A stretch of DNA of 64,000 nt from Chitinophaga sp. CB10 (lineage in GTDB: Bacteria; Bacteroidota; Bacteroidia; Chitinophagales; Chitinophagaceae). Below are positions 17,569 through 26,336 of this stretch, piece by piece (position 1 is the stretch's first letter; each line of letters starts with the position of its first letter). The stretch lies in contig MLAV02000001.1 in assembly GCA_001870995.2 (NCBI GenBank), positions 558,001 through 622,000 of the forward strand. The letters are read 5' to 3'. A program made the position numbers and the translations under genes. The notes beneath the pieces are model-generated. The model ran no database searches, was not told the origin of the DNA, and saw only the letters and a list, made by a program, of their open reading frames with translations.

Positions 17569-17817
17569 TTATTGTTGTCTGTTGTTTTTGGAAGTATCGC
17601 CCGCGCCTGTGCCATAGCGTGCGCTGTCTTCCCCGGGATTAGGCGCGCCCGGAGGTATCTGCGCTGCCGGCGCAGTATCAGGCGAAACGCCTGCGCTGTC
17701 CATCATGGTCGTAGTAGTGTCGTTAGCGCCATTGTTGTTGGAACGGTTCGGATTATTGCAAGCCGCAACGCCGAGTGCTGCTACGGCAGCAAATAACAAA
17801 ATCTTGGGAACTTTCAT
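17569..17817 (-). CDS. Small predicted lipoprotein
   Basis: 82 aa. MKVPKILLFAAVAALGVAAC has a basic start, an Ala/Leu core and a lipobox ending in Cys20. The mature 62 residues are low complexity, rich in Asn, Asp, Thr, Pro and Gly, with no predicted fold. Such short disordered lipoproteins are common in Bacteroidota and lack a known role. A frame on the other strand is less convincing because it lacks this export signal. Confidence 0.65.
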   Translation of the reverse strand: MKVPKILLFAAVAALGVAACNNPNRSNNNGANDTTTTMMDSAGVSPDTAPAAQIPPGAPNPGEDSARYGTGAGDTSKNNRQQ

Positions 17818-17957
17818 ATGCGAATATTTTTCGGTTAAAATTTCTATTCCATACTGAAAAATACATGCCTGAAATCCAAGCGGGTTCAGCGTTTCAACAG
17901 GGCGGCGCTTGTTATAACGCCCCGGCTATACGAAAACTGCTAACTGAAACGGATCAG

Positions 17958-19499
17958 CTACCTGCTGCTCCCCGCGGCTTTTACCGCCTTCAGCTTTTCC
18001 GCCATAGCATTGGCCCGCGCAGCGTCCTTCTCCGCCAGGTTATTTTTTTCAAATACATCTTTCCTGATATTATACAGCTGCGGTCCCGGATCATTTCCCA
18101 GCTCAATGTTCACATCCGCCGCCACCCTGGCCCCTTTGGAGGGAGTAATATATTTGTAATCTCCTTCAATAATCGACAATGGCCCGCCCTGCGTAATCAG
18201 GTAAGGACGGTCCTGCCTGGATTTGCCGAGCAATTGCTGCAACATATCGAAGCTATCCGGCGCATCGCCGTCCGCAAGCGGTTGCCCCGTCAGCTTTGCC
18301 AGCGAAGCAAAGAAGTCCACCTGGCCAATCAATGCATCTGACACTGCCGGTTTGGCAATGCCCGCCGGCCATTTTACTATCAGCGGTACGCGCGCGCCTG
18401 CCTCAAAACTGCTGTATTTGCCGCCGCGCAGCGGGCCGCCGGGCTTATGGCTGCCCACTAATTCCGCCGCCTGATCCAGGTACCCGTCGTTCAATACCGG
18501 CCCGTTATCGCTGCTGAAAATGATCATGGTGTTTTTCGTCAGCCCCAGGGAGTCCAGCGCATGGGTGAGCTGGCCCACGGTCCAATCCAGCTGCAGTATC
18601 GCATCGCCGCGCAGCCCCATGCCGCTCTTACCCCTGAACTGGCTGTTCGGGTAACGGGGCACATGGATATCGCCACTGGCAAAGTAAATAAAGAATGGTT
18701 GGGATTTATTTTTCCCCATGAAGTCAATGGCTTTCTGCGTGATAATCCCGGCGATGTTTTCATCTTTCCAGCGGGCGCTGTTGCCCCCGCTCATCCAGCC
18801 GATGCGGCTGATGCTGTCCACAATCGTCTGGTCATGCCCCTGCCGCGGATCGGTGCGCATGCGGAGCTTCTCCGGGTTCTCCTTACCGGTAGGGTCGTTG
18901 CCTACCTTATGTTTATAGCTGACGGTGATAGGGTCCGCAGGGTCCAGGCCCGCCACACGGTGGTTTTCTACAAACACGCAGGGCACCCTGTCCAGCGTAG
19001 CAGGCATAATATACGCATAGTTAAAGCCTACTTCCAGCGGCCCCGGCTTCAGGTCCGCATTCCAGTCGATCGTAGTCCCGGGCTCCCCGATGCCCAAATG
19101 CCATTTGCCGATTACCGCCGTCTGGTAGCCGGCATCCTGCAACATCCCGGGCAATGTTTTGTGATCCCTCGGGATGATCAGCGCCGCATCGCCGGGCGCA
19201 ATGCCGGTGTTTTGCTGCCGCCACGGATAACGCCCCGTCAGGATGCCGTAACGGGAAGGCGTACACGTAGCGCTGGTGGCATAGCCGTTCGTAAATCGCA
19301 CGCCCTGCCGGGCAAGCCGGTCAATGTTCGGCGTCTGGATGCGCTTCATCCCATAGCAACTCACGTCGCCATAGCCTAAGTCATCTGCGTAAATAAAAAT
19401 GATGTTGGGTCGCTGCTGCGCATGGAGCGCGGAAGGGAAACCTGCCAGTGTGCAAAGTCCTGCCGCTAAGGTAAGCATGCGGATTTTTTTCATGTTCAT
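17958..19499 (-). CDS. Sulfatase (formylglycine type), arylsulfatase-like 1
   Basis: About 513 aa, with an SPI signal ending SALHAQ. The metal-binding start is PNIIFIYADDLGYGD. The formylglycine site is CTPSR at Cys79 (counting from ATG 19499), whose Cys must be oxidised by a maturation enzyme. KWHLG, DIHVPRYPN and FSSDNGP add the remaining active-site His, Asp and Asn residues. The family removes sulfate esters from glycans or aryl compounds in the periplasm. An open frame extends to a TTG at 19508, but ATG at 19499 is preferred. A cluster of three sulfatases with GH2 and GH3 genes suggests use of a sulfated polysaccharide; the exact linkage is unknown. Confidence 0.92.
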   Translation of the reverse strand: MNMKKIRMLTLAAGLCTLAGFPSALHAQQRPNIIFIYADDLGYGDVSCYGMKRIQTPNIDRLARQGVRFTNGYATSATCTPSRYGILTGRYPWRQQNTGIAPGDAALIIPRDHKTLPGMLQDAGYQTAVIGKWHLGIGEPGTTIDWNADLKPGPLEVGFNYAYIMPATLDRVPCVFVENHRVAGLDPADPITVSYKHKVGNDPTGKENPEKLRMRTDPRQGHDQTIVDSISRIGWMSGGNSARWKDENIAGIITQKAIDFMGKNKSQPFFIYFASGDIHVPRYPNSQFRGKSGMGLRGDAILQLDWTVGQLTHALDSLGLTKNTMIIFSSDNGPVLNDGYLDQAAELVGSHKPGGPLRGGKYSSFEAGARVPLIVKWPAGIAKPAVSDALIGQVDFFASLAKLTGQPLADGDAPDSFDMLQQLLGKSRQDRPYLITQGGPLSIIEGDYKYITPSKGARVAADVNIELGNDPGPQLYNIRKDVFEKNNLAEKDAARANAMAEKLKAVKAAGSSR

Positions 19500-19579
19500 G
19501 TGTTCCAAGATATTATATTTTCAGAGAGTTAGGTAACCACCCGTCAAAAATCCGGTTTTTCTTTTTGAATTATATATAT

Positions 19580-19587
19580 TACTTTTG
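19580..19587 (+). promoter_or_regulatory. Possible -7 element upstream of the PorP/SprF gene
   Basis: TACTTTTG fits the Bacteroidota -7 consensus TAnnTTTG and lies inside an AT-rich inverted repeat (ATTATATATA / TATATATAAT, 19569-19600), 22 bp before the start codon. A TTTG upstream (19564-19567) is too close to be a standard -33 element. Confidence 0.35.
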
Positions 19588-19608
19588 TGATATATATAAT
19601 CCTATTCC

Positions 19609-20517
19609 ATGAAGTCCCGGATACTTATACTCTGCGCCGCAGCGCTCACCTTATCCCTGTCAGCCAACGCACAATCGCTCAGCAAAACGCCTGCTTTACT
19701 GGAACCATCGGCCACGCAATACTACATGAACCAGTACCTGGCCAACCCGGCCATGGCAGGGGTAGACAGCGGGCTGCACGTCAACGCCGCCTACCGCTCC
19801 CAGCTGGATGCAGTGGAAGGCGCGCCTAAAACGCAGTTCTTTTCCGCGGACGGCTACATCGGCAACAGGGTAGGAGCAGGCCTGAACGTCATGAACGATA
19901 AGGCAGGATTACTATCCCGTACCCGCATTGCCGGCACCTACGCCTATCACCTGCCCCTCAGCGAAAACGGGGCAAGGCTGCACTTCGGACTATCGCTGGG
20001 GCTAAACTTTCAGCGGCTGGATTATGAAAAGCTGGCAGGCGATAACAGCGATCCTTCTATCGGCGCGTTTAACCGGCGGGACGATTACTTTGAGGCGGAC
20101 TTCGGCATCGGCTTTACCAACCAACACTGGAATATCCAGGCAGCCCTGCCCAACATCCGGTCTACCTTCTCCAATAAAGACTTTGCAACCGTCAACGGCG
20201 GTACCATCCTCTTTACCGCGCTGAGCTACCGCTTCCTCCTTGATAACGCCATCAGCTCCGTTGAGCCCAAAGTGGCCTACCGCGCAGTCAAAGGCTACGA
20301 AGGCATTGCGGACCTGGGACTGAACATCGGCATTTTATCCAACGTCGCCAACGTCACTGCGCTCTACCATACCTCCGGCAGTTACAGTGTAGGCGCCGGC
20401 GTTAGAGTGGCCAACACCGTCCGCATACTGGGGATGTACACCAAACAAACCAGCGGCTATCGTACCATTACGGATGGCAGCTACGAAATTGCATTGGCGG
20501 CGGACCTCTTCCGTTAA
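19609..20517 (+). CDS. PorP/SprF family outer-membrane protein
   Basis: 302 aa with an SPI signal (ending SANAQ). The signature QYYMNQYLANPAMAGVDSG (about 37-55) followed by NAAYRSQ identifies the PorP/SprF family, outer-membrane beta-barrels linked to type IX secretion and surface adhesin anchoring in Bacteroidota. Alternating hydrophobic strands continue to the end, which closes with an aromatic-containing ALAADLFR. Family members usually sit next to a large secreted protein. Here the neighbours are a sulfatase and a GH3 enzyme and no large adhesin is seen, so this is a solitary paralogue. A strong terminator follows. Confidence 0.9.
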   Translation: MKSRILILCAAALTLSLSANAQSLSKTPALLEPSATQYYMNQYLANPAMAGVDSGLHVNAAYRSQLDAVEGAPKTQFFSADGYIGNRVGAGLNVMNDKAGLLSRTRIAGTYAYHLPLSENGARLHFGLSLGLNFQRLDYEKLAGDNSDPSIGAFNRRDDYFEADFGIGFTNQHWNIQAALPNIRSTFSNKDFATVNGGTILFTALSYRFLLDNAISSVEPKVAYRAVKGYEGIADLGLNIGILSNVANVTALYHTSGSYSVGAGVRVANTVRILGMYTKQTSGYRTITDGSYEIALAADLFR

Positions 20518-20547
20518 TCCGCAAATCACCTGTTGTAAATACAGCCG

Positions 20548-20583
20548 AAAGCCTCCCGGGAACCTACCCGGAAGGCTTTTTTT
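20548..20583 (+). terminator. Intrinsic terminator
   Basis: Stem AAAGCCTCCCGGG / CCCGGAAGGCTTT (one mismatch, 6-nt loop) followed by a T-tract, 30 bp after the PorP/SprF stop. Confidence 0.88.
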
Positions 20584-20621
20584 ATTGTACCTTTCGCCCT
20601 TATTAAAATCCATTTTTTAAC

Positions 20622-22883
20622 ATGAAGAAAAGTATAATTGTACTCGCAGCATTATGCTTGACTATCCACGCACGCGCACAGCAACAGCAAAAGATGTTCG
20701 CGTTCGTTGACCAGCTTCTCAGTAAAATGACACTGGAAGAGAAGCTGGGCCAGCTAAACCTTCCCGTAGCGGGCGACTTCGTTACAGGCTCCGTCATGAG
20801 CAGTAACGTAGGTCAGCAGATAGAACAGGGAAAAGTAGGCGGACTCTTTAACATCAAGGGAGTCGCCAAAATCCGGGAAATGCAAAAGGCCGCCGTGGAA
20901 AATAGCCGCCTCCACATCCCCCTGCTCTTCGGGATGGACGTCATCCATGGCTATGAAACCACCTTTCCCATCCCCCTGGGGCTCAGCAGCACCTGGGATA
21001 TGGAGCTGATCGAAAAAAGCGCCCGCATCGCCGCCACCGAAGCCAGCGCGGATGGTATCGCATGGACCTTCTCGCCCATGGTGGACATTGCCCGCGACCC
21101 CCGCTGGGGCCGCATTTCAGAAGGCAGCGGGGAAGATGCCTACCTCGGCAGCCAGATCGCTAAGGCCATGGTACGCGGCTTCCAGGGGAAAGACCTCCGG
21201 GGCAAAGCCGCCATCCTCGCCTGCGTAAAACATTTTGCGTTGTATGGCGCCGCAGAAGCAGGGCGCGATTACAACACGGTCGACATGAGCCCCGTCCGCA
21301 TGTACAACGAATACCTGCCTCCTTATCAGGCAGCCGTTGAAGCAGGCGCCCGCAGCGTGATGGCCAGCTTCAACGAAATCAACGGCATGCCGGCTACTGC
21401 CAACAAGTGGCTGATCAACGAAGTGCTGCGCAGGCAATGGAAGTTCGACGGCTTCGTCGTGTCCGACTATACCGGCATCTCCGAAATGATCCAACACGGC
21501 ATCGGCAACTATCAGCAGGTTTCCGCCAAAGCCCTGGACGCCGGCGTGGATATGGACATGGTGGCGGAAGGCTTCCTCAAAACCTTGCAGAAAAGCCTTG
21601 CCGAAGGCAAGATCAAACAAGCGCAGATAGACACCGCCTGCCGCCGCATCCTCATCGCCAAATATGAACTGGGCCTCTTCGATGACCCTTATAAATACTG
21701 CGATGAACAGCGCGCCGCCACAGAGGTTTTTACGGCGCAACACCGTAAGGATGCCCGCTACATCGCCGCTAAAAGCATGGTGCTGCTGAAAAATGACAAC
21801 GTCCTGCCACTGAAGCAAAGCGGCACGGTGGCTGTAATTGGCCCGCTGGCGGACAGCCCGGAAAATATGTTCGGCACCTGGAGCTTCCCCGCTACCAAAA
21901 CCAATGCTACCTCCGTCATCAAAGGGCTGAAAGAAACCATGGGGGATAAGGTGAACTTCCTATACGCCCGAGGCGCGAACTTCGCCGATTCCACCCTGGC
22001 CCGCAATGCCATGGTATATGGCGGCCCCTCCTGGGACACGAGGGACGATGCGGCTATGCTCAACGAAGCCCTCTCCGTAGCCGCTAAAGCGGATGTAATC
22101 GTAGCTGCCCTGGGCGAATCTTCGGAGATGAGCGGGGAGTCCGCCAGCCGCAGCGATATCACCATCCCGCATACCCAGCAAAAATTATTGCAGGCCCTCC
22201 TGCAAACCGGTAAACCCGTAGTGCTGTTGCTCTTTACAGGCCGCCCCCTGGCGCTGACCTGGGAGCAGGAACATGTACCCGCCATCCTCAATGCCTGGTT
22301 TCCGGGCAGCGAAGCGGGTTACGCCGTAGCGGATGTGCTGTTCGGGACCGTGAACCCGGGCGGTAAGCTGAGCGTGACTTTCCCCAAAAACGTAGGGCAG
22401 GTGCCGTTATATTACAACCATAAAAATACAGGCCGCCCTTTGGATGGGAAATGGTTCGCGAAATACCGGAGTAACTACCTGGACGTTGATAACGACCCGT
22501 TGTATCCGTTCGGTTTCGGCCTTTCCTATACCACGTTCAGCTACGGCGGCATATCTCTCTCCCAAAAACAAATAAAAACAGGTGAAACCCTGACGGCCAC
22601 CGTAAAAGTGACGAACACCGGTAAAACCGCGGGCGAAGAAACCGTACAGCTCTACATCCGCGATATGGTGGGCAGCATTACCCGCCCCGTAAAAGAGCTG
22701 AAAGGATTCAAAAAAGTGAGCCTGCAGCCGGGCGAATCGAAAGACGTGCGCTTCACCATTTCTGTGAAGGACCTGCAGTTCTATAACAGCGATCTGAAGC
22801 TGGTAGCGGAACCGGGCGACTTCAAAGTCTTTATCGGCGGGAACAGCCGGGACGTAAAAGAGGCTGACTTCACCCTCCTGTAA
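20622..22883 (+). CDS. bglX: Glycoside hydrolase family 3, beta-glucosidase (BglX-like)
   Basis: 753 aa with an SPI signal (about 1-19). The GH3 N-terminal TIM barrel includes FGMDVIHGYETTFPIP, SPMVDIARDPRWGRISEGSG, CVKHFALYGAAEAGRDYN and the nucleophile Asp282 in FVVSDYTG. The alpha/beta sandwich follows (SMVLLKNDNVLPL, VAALGESSEMSGE, which carries the candidate acid/base Glu region). The C-terminal fibronectin-III-like domain is marked by YPFGFGLSYTTFSY and VTNTGKTAGEE. Length and block order match periplasmic BglX. It cleaves terminal beta-glucosyl residues, perhaps finishing breakdown begun by the GH2 enzyme and sulfatases. Flanked by terminators on both sides, so it is transcribed alone. 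Confidence 0.93.
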   Translation: MKKSIIVLAALCLTIHARAQQQQKMFAFVDQLLSKMTLEEKLGQLNLPVAGDFVTGSVMSSNVGQQIEQGKVGGLFNIKGVAKIREMQKAAVENSRLHIPLLFGMDVIHGYETTFPIPLGLSSTWDMELIEKSARIAATEASADGIAWTFSPMVDIARDPRWGRISEGSGEDAYLGSQIAKAMVRGFQGKDLRGKAAILACVKHFALYGAAEAGRDYNTVDMSPVRMYNEYLPPYQAAVEAGARSVMASFNEINGMPATANKWLINEVLRRQWKFDGFVVSDYTGISEMIQHGIGNYQQVSAKALDAGVDMDMVAEGFLKTLQKSLAEGKIKQAQIDTACRRILIAKYELGLFDDPYKYCDEQRAATEVFTAQHRKDARYIAAKSMVLLKNDNVLPLKQSGTVAVIGPLADSPENMFGTWSFPATKTNATSVIKGLKETMGDKVNFLYARGANFADSTLARNAMVYGGPSWDTRDDAAMLNEALSVAAKADVIVAALGESSEMSGESASRSDITIPHTQQKLLQALLQTGKPVVLLLFTGRPLALTWEQEHVPAILNAWFPGSEAGYAVADVLFGTVNPGGKLSVTFPKNVGQVPLYYNHKNTGRPLDGKWFAKYRSNYLDVDNDPLYPFGFGLSYTTFSYGGISLSQKQIKTGETLTATVKVTNTGKTAGEETVQLYIRDMVGSITRPVKELKGFKKVSLQPGESKDVRFTISVKDLQFYNSDLKLVAEPGDFKVFIGGNSRDVKEADFTLL

Positions 22884-22901
22884 TATTTTATTCGTAGGAT
22901 C

Positions 22902-22940
22902 AAAAAGGCGCCATCGCTCAGGTGGCGCCTTTTATTTTTT
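22902..22940 (+). terminator. Intrinsic terminator of the GH3 gene
   Basis: Perfect 11-bp stem AAAAGGCGCCA / TGGCGCCTTTT followed by ATTTTTT. It merges directly into dispersed repeat copy B. Confidence 0.9.
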
Positions 22941-23010
22941 TGGGGGAGAGATCTAATGCCGCCGGGAGCGCCGCCACGTCCGGGGCACAGCCGCCCGGCG
23001 CCTTATGCCG
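22941..23010 (+). repeat. Dispersed repeat element, copy B
   Basis: TGGGGGAGAGATCTAATGCC begins the element; ACGTCCGG lies in the middle and GCCTTATGCCG at the end, with the same spacing as copy A (57 versus 58 bp between TAATGCCG and the last G). The interior is GC-rich and can fold. It lies in the 5' region of the second sulfatase gene. Confidence 0.55.
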
Positions 23011-23098
23011 TTTTCACCCATCCTGCCTGAATTTTGTAAATGGTTACAATAAATGCTCCGCAACCATTATTTTTATCGGGAAACCTAATCCAAACTAC

Positions 23099-24625
23099 AT
23101 GCGGAGAAATCTGTTTTTGACGCTCGCCTTACTGGGTAGCGCCACGGCTACCGGTAAGTTGCAGGCGCAGCAACGACCGAACATCGTCATCATCCTGTCG
23201 GACGATCATGCCTTTCAGACAATTAGCGCTTATGGCAGCAAACTGGCTTCCACACCGGGTATCGACCGCATCGCCAAAGAGGGCGTGCGCTTCGATAAAG
23301 CCTATGTTACCAATTCCATCTGCGGCCCCAGCCGCGCCACCATCATCACGGGTAAATACAGCCACAAGAACGGCTTTAGGGACAATGACCACTCCGTGTT
23401 CGACGGCTCGCAGAATACTTTTGTGAAAGAGCTGCAACGCGCAGGATACCAAACTGCCTGGATCGGCAAATGGCACCTGGAAAGCAAGCCCGAAGGATTT
23501 ACCTACTACCGGATACTCCCCGGCCAGGGCCAGTACTATAATCCGGACTTCCTCGAAATGAACGGCAAAACCACCCGCACGGAAGGTTACGTGACCAACA
23601 TCATCGAGGATGAAGCAGAAAAATGGCTCAGCAACCGCGATACCACGCAGCCTTTCTGCCTCGTGATCGGCCATAAAGCCACCCACCGCAACTGGATCCC
23701 GGATACAACGGACATGGGTACACTGGAACATCGTACCTACCCGGTGCCAGCTACCTACTTCGACGATTACAGCACCCGCGAAGCCGCTAAACAACAGGAG
23801 ATGAGCGTCATCAAGGACATGACCATGGCATATGACCTGAAAATGCTTTCCTTCGATAAAAATATTGACGGCACCATCAAAAGAATGAACGCCGCGCAAC
23901 GCGCTAAATTCGATGCCGTGTACCAGCCCATAGAGGCGGCCCTGAAAGCTAAAAAACTCAGTGGTAAAGCCCTGGCGGAATGGAAGTACCAACGCTATAT
24001 GCGCGATTACCTGGCCACGGCCCAAGCCCTGGACCGCAACATCAACCGCACGCTCAACTACCTGGACGCGCACCGTCTTACCAACAACACCATCGTTATT
24101 TACATGTCGGACCAGGGCTTCTACATGGGCGAACATGGCTGGTTCGACAAGCGCTGGATGTACGAAGAATCCTTCCGCACCCCAATGGTAATGCGCTATC
24201 CGGGCGTAGTAAAACCTGGAACCGTGGCGAACCAGATGGTGCTGAATATGGATATTGCGCCCACCGTGCTGGAAGCCGCACAGGTAAAGGCGCCGGCGGA
24301 TATGCAGGGCCAGTCCATGCTGCCGCTGCTGAAAGCGCCCAAATCAAAAGGCAGGGACGTGCTGTATTATCACTATTACGAAAATACCGTGCACGCCGTA
24401 TCCCCCCACTTCGGCATCAAAACCCCGCGCTATAAGCTGATCCGCTATTACGAACGCGTTGATGGCTGGGAATTGTTCGACCTCCGGGATGATCCGCACG
24501 AACTGCATAACCTTTATAACGATCAACGCTATACGAAAAAAATCGCTGAGCTGAAAGCCTTGCTGAAAGAGCAGATCACGAAGTACGACGACCAGGAAGC
24601 GATGCAGATTGCATTTGGTAAATAA
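23099..24625 (+). CDS. Sulfatase (formylglycine type) 2
   Basis: 508 aa, SPI signal MRRNLFLTLALLGSATATG ending near LQAQ. Start ATG at 23099 is supported by this signal; the open frame runs upstream into the repeat and terminator, which is not coding. Motifs: PNIVIILSDDHAFQ for metal binding, the formylglycine site CGPSR at Cys75, GKWHLE, and MSDQGFYMGEHGWFDKRWMY. The G in CGPSR and the acidic EHGWFDKR stretch resemble sulfatases acting on glycosaminoglycan-type or fucan-type sulfate esters, but linkage is not determinable here. It is 18 bp upstream of the third sulfatase gene, so the two form an operon. Confidence 0.92.
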   Translation: MRRNLFLTLALLGSATATGKLQAQQRPNIVIILSDDHAFQTISAYGSKLASTPGIDRIAKEGVRFDKAYVTNSICGPSRATIITGKYSHKNGFRDNDHSVFDGSQNTFVKELQRAGYQTAWIGKWHLESKPEGFTYYRILPGQGQYYNPDFLEMNGKTTRTEGYVTNIIEDEAEKWLSNRDTTQPFCLVIGHKATHRNWIPDTTDMGTLEHRTYPVPATYFDDYSTREAAKQQEMSVIKDMTMAYDLKMLSFDKNIDGTIKRMNAAQRAKFDAVYQPIEAALKAKKLSGKALAEWKYQRYMRDYLATAQALDRNINRTLNYLDAHRLTNNTIVIYMSDQGFYMGEHGWFDKRWMYEESFRTPMVMRYPGVVKPGTVANQMVLNMDIAPTVLEAAQVKAPADMQGQSMLPLLKAPKSKGRDVLYYHYYENTVHAVSPHFGIKTPRYKLIRYYERVDGWELFDLRDDPHELHNLYNDQRYTKKIAELKALLKEQITKYDDQEAMQIAFGK

Positions 24626-24643
24626 CTACAATAACTTTGAACA

Positions 24644-26194
24644 ATGAAAAATTACTTCGCTACAATCCTGTTGGGACTAACGATATGCTCCGCCGGCGCG
24701 CAGGCGCAGCAGCGGCAATCGCCCAACATCATCCTGTTCCTCGTGGATGATATGGGATGGATGGACAACTCCGTTCCCTTTAGCGGCGCCAAACTCACGC
24801 TCAACCAGCGTTACCGCACGCCTAATATGGAAAGGCTGGCGGCGCAGGGCGTCCTCTTCTCCAACGCATACGCTACCCCCGTTTGCACCCCCAGCAGGGT
24901 CAGCCTGATGACGGGGATGAACGCCGCGCACCACGGCGTCACCAACTGGACCTCGCCCGTTAAAAATAAAAATACAGATGCGCCGGACAGCCTGTTCAGT
25001 CCTGCCCCCTGGAATGTAAACGGGCTGAGTCCACGCCAGGGCGATTCCGCCACCGTATATGCGGCCACGTATCCGCAACTCCTGAAAGCAGCCGGATACT
25101 ACACCATTCACGTGGGTAAAGGCCACTGGGGCCCCATGGGCATGCCTGGCGCCAACCCCCTGAACCTGGGCTTCGAGGTGAATATTTCCGGCCATGCCGC
25201 CGGCCATCCGCAAAGCTACCTGAGCGAAGAGCATTACGGTAACCTGCCGGGAAAGAACAGTGTACAATCGGTACCGGACCTGGAAGAATATTACGATTCG
25301 GGCGACTTCCTCACGGAAGCGCTTACTAAAGAAGCTATCAAGGCCATGGCTACGCCCATTGCCCGCCGCCAGCCTTTCTACCTGAACCTGGCGCATTATG
25401 CCGTGCATGATCCTATCACCGCGGACCCGCGTTTTTACCAGCAATATAAAGACGCCGGGCTCAATGCCGCAGAAGCAAAATATGCGTCCATGATCGAGGG
25501 CATGGATAAGAGCCTGGGTGATATTATGGACTACCTGGAACGGCAACACGTTGCTGGCAACACCATCATCATTTTCATGAGCGATAACGGGGGCCTCAGC
25601 CTCAACCCGCCCCGTGGCGGTGCGGCGCATTCCCAGAACCTCCCGCTCAAAGCCGGCAAAGGCTCCGTATATGAAGGCGGCATCCGCGAGCCGATGCTCG
25701 TGAAGTGGCCGGCGGTAACCAAGCCCGGCGCCGTATGCAGCCAGCCTTTGATCATAGAAGATTTTTTCCCCACCATACTGGAAATGGCCGGGGTAAAAAA
25801 ATATAATACCCCGCAGGAAGTAGATGGTAAATCATTTGTGCCACTGCTGCGCAACCCCGCGCAGGACCAGCCGGAACGGGCGCTGGTATGGCATTACCCG
25901 GACAAATGGATTCCCAAAGGCGGCCCAGGCATCAACTACCACAGCGCTATCCGCAAAGGCAGGTGGAAGCTCGTGTACAACATGCGTACCGGCGCAAAGG
26001 AACTCTACGACCTCGCTACCGATATCGGGGAAGTCAATAACCTGGCGGCAAAACAACCGGCCAAAGTGGATGAACTGGCGAAGCTCCTCTCTGATCAGTT
26101 ACGCCGCTGGAAAGCGCCGATGCCGGTGATTACGGCTACCGGGGAGCCGGTGAGGATGCCGGACGAACTGGTACAGGTGTATAAAATGAAATAA
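24644..26194 (+). CDS. Sulfatase (formylglycine type) 3
   Basis: 516 aa, SPI signal (ending AGAQAQ). Key motifs are PNIILFLVDDMGWMD, the formylglycine site CTPSR at Cys81, GKGHWGP in place of the usual GKWHLG, HYAVHDP and FMSDNGGLS. Divergence from sulfatase 2 and the changed GKGHW motif indicate a different substrate specificity. Together they could remove sulfate at different positions of one polysaccharide. It ends an operon closed by a strong terminator. Confidence 0.92.
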   Translation: MKNYFATILLGLTICSAGAQAQQRQSPNIILFLVDDMGWMDNSVPFSGAKLTLNQRYRTPNMERLAAQGVLFSNAYATPVCTPSRVSLMTGMNAAHHGVTNWTSPVKNKNTDAPDSLFSPAPWNVNGLSPRQGDSATVYAATYPQLLKAAGYYTIHVGKGHWGPMGMPGANPLNLGFEVNISGHAAGHPQSYLSEEHYGNLPGKNSVQSVPDLEEYYDSGDFLTEALTKEAIKAMATPIARRQPFYLNLAHYAVHDPITADPRFYQQYKDAGLNAAEAKYASMIEGMDKSLGDIMDYLERQHVAGNTIIIFMSDNGGLSLNPPRGGAAHSQNLPLKAGKGSVYEGGIREPMLVKWPAVTKPGAVCSQPLIIEDFFPTILEMAGVKKYNTPQEVDGKSFVPLLRNPAQDQPERALVWHYPDKWIPKGGPGINYHSAIRKGRWKLVYNMRTGAKELYDLATDIGEVNNLAAKQPAKVDELAKLLSDQLRRWKAPMPVITATGEPVRMPDELVQVYKMK

Positions 26195-26228
26195 AAAAAA
26201 GGATGGTCTGATGGCCATCCTTTTTTTA
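26194..26228 (+). terminator. Intrinsic terminator of the sulfatase operon
   Basis: Stem AAAAAAGGATGG / CCATCCTTTTTTT immediately after the stop codon, ending in a T-run. It separates the catabolic block from the injection-system region. Confidence 0.92.
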
Positions 26229-26301
26229 TCGTATAATCGTTCACGTTATATCCTGCGCATACTATTTTTTTGGGCGTATTAGCAGAACTGAATTTCTTTT
26301 G

Positions 26302-26336
26302 TATCTTAGCTATATTGTTTTATACCCCATAACCCC
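26302..26336 (+). promoter_or_regulatory. Promoter/leader motif of the first metallopeptidase-like gene
   Basis: TATCTTAG (26302-26309) resembles a -7 element, followed by TTGTT and TATACCCCATAACCCCA, which runs into the start codon. The same arrangement occurs before the paralogous gene at 27927-27961: 28 of 36 positions agree, and the last 23 differ at only two. Confidence 0.55.

Noticed and set aside
22922..23098. N-terminal extension of sulfatase 2
   Set aside because: The extra codons cover a terminator and dispersed repeat; the signal peptide begins at 23099.
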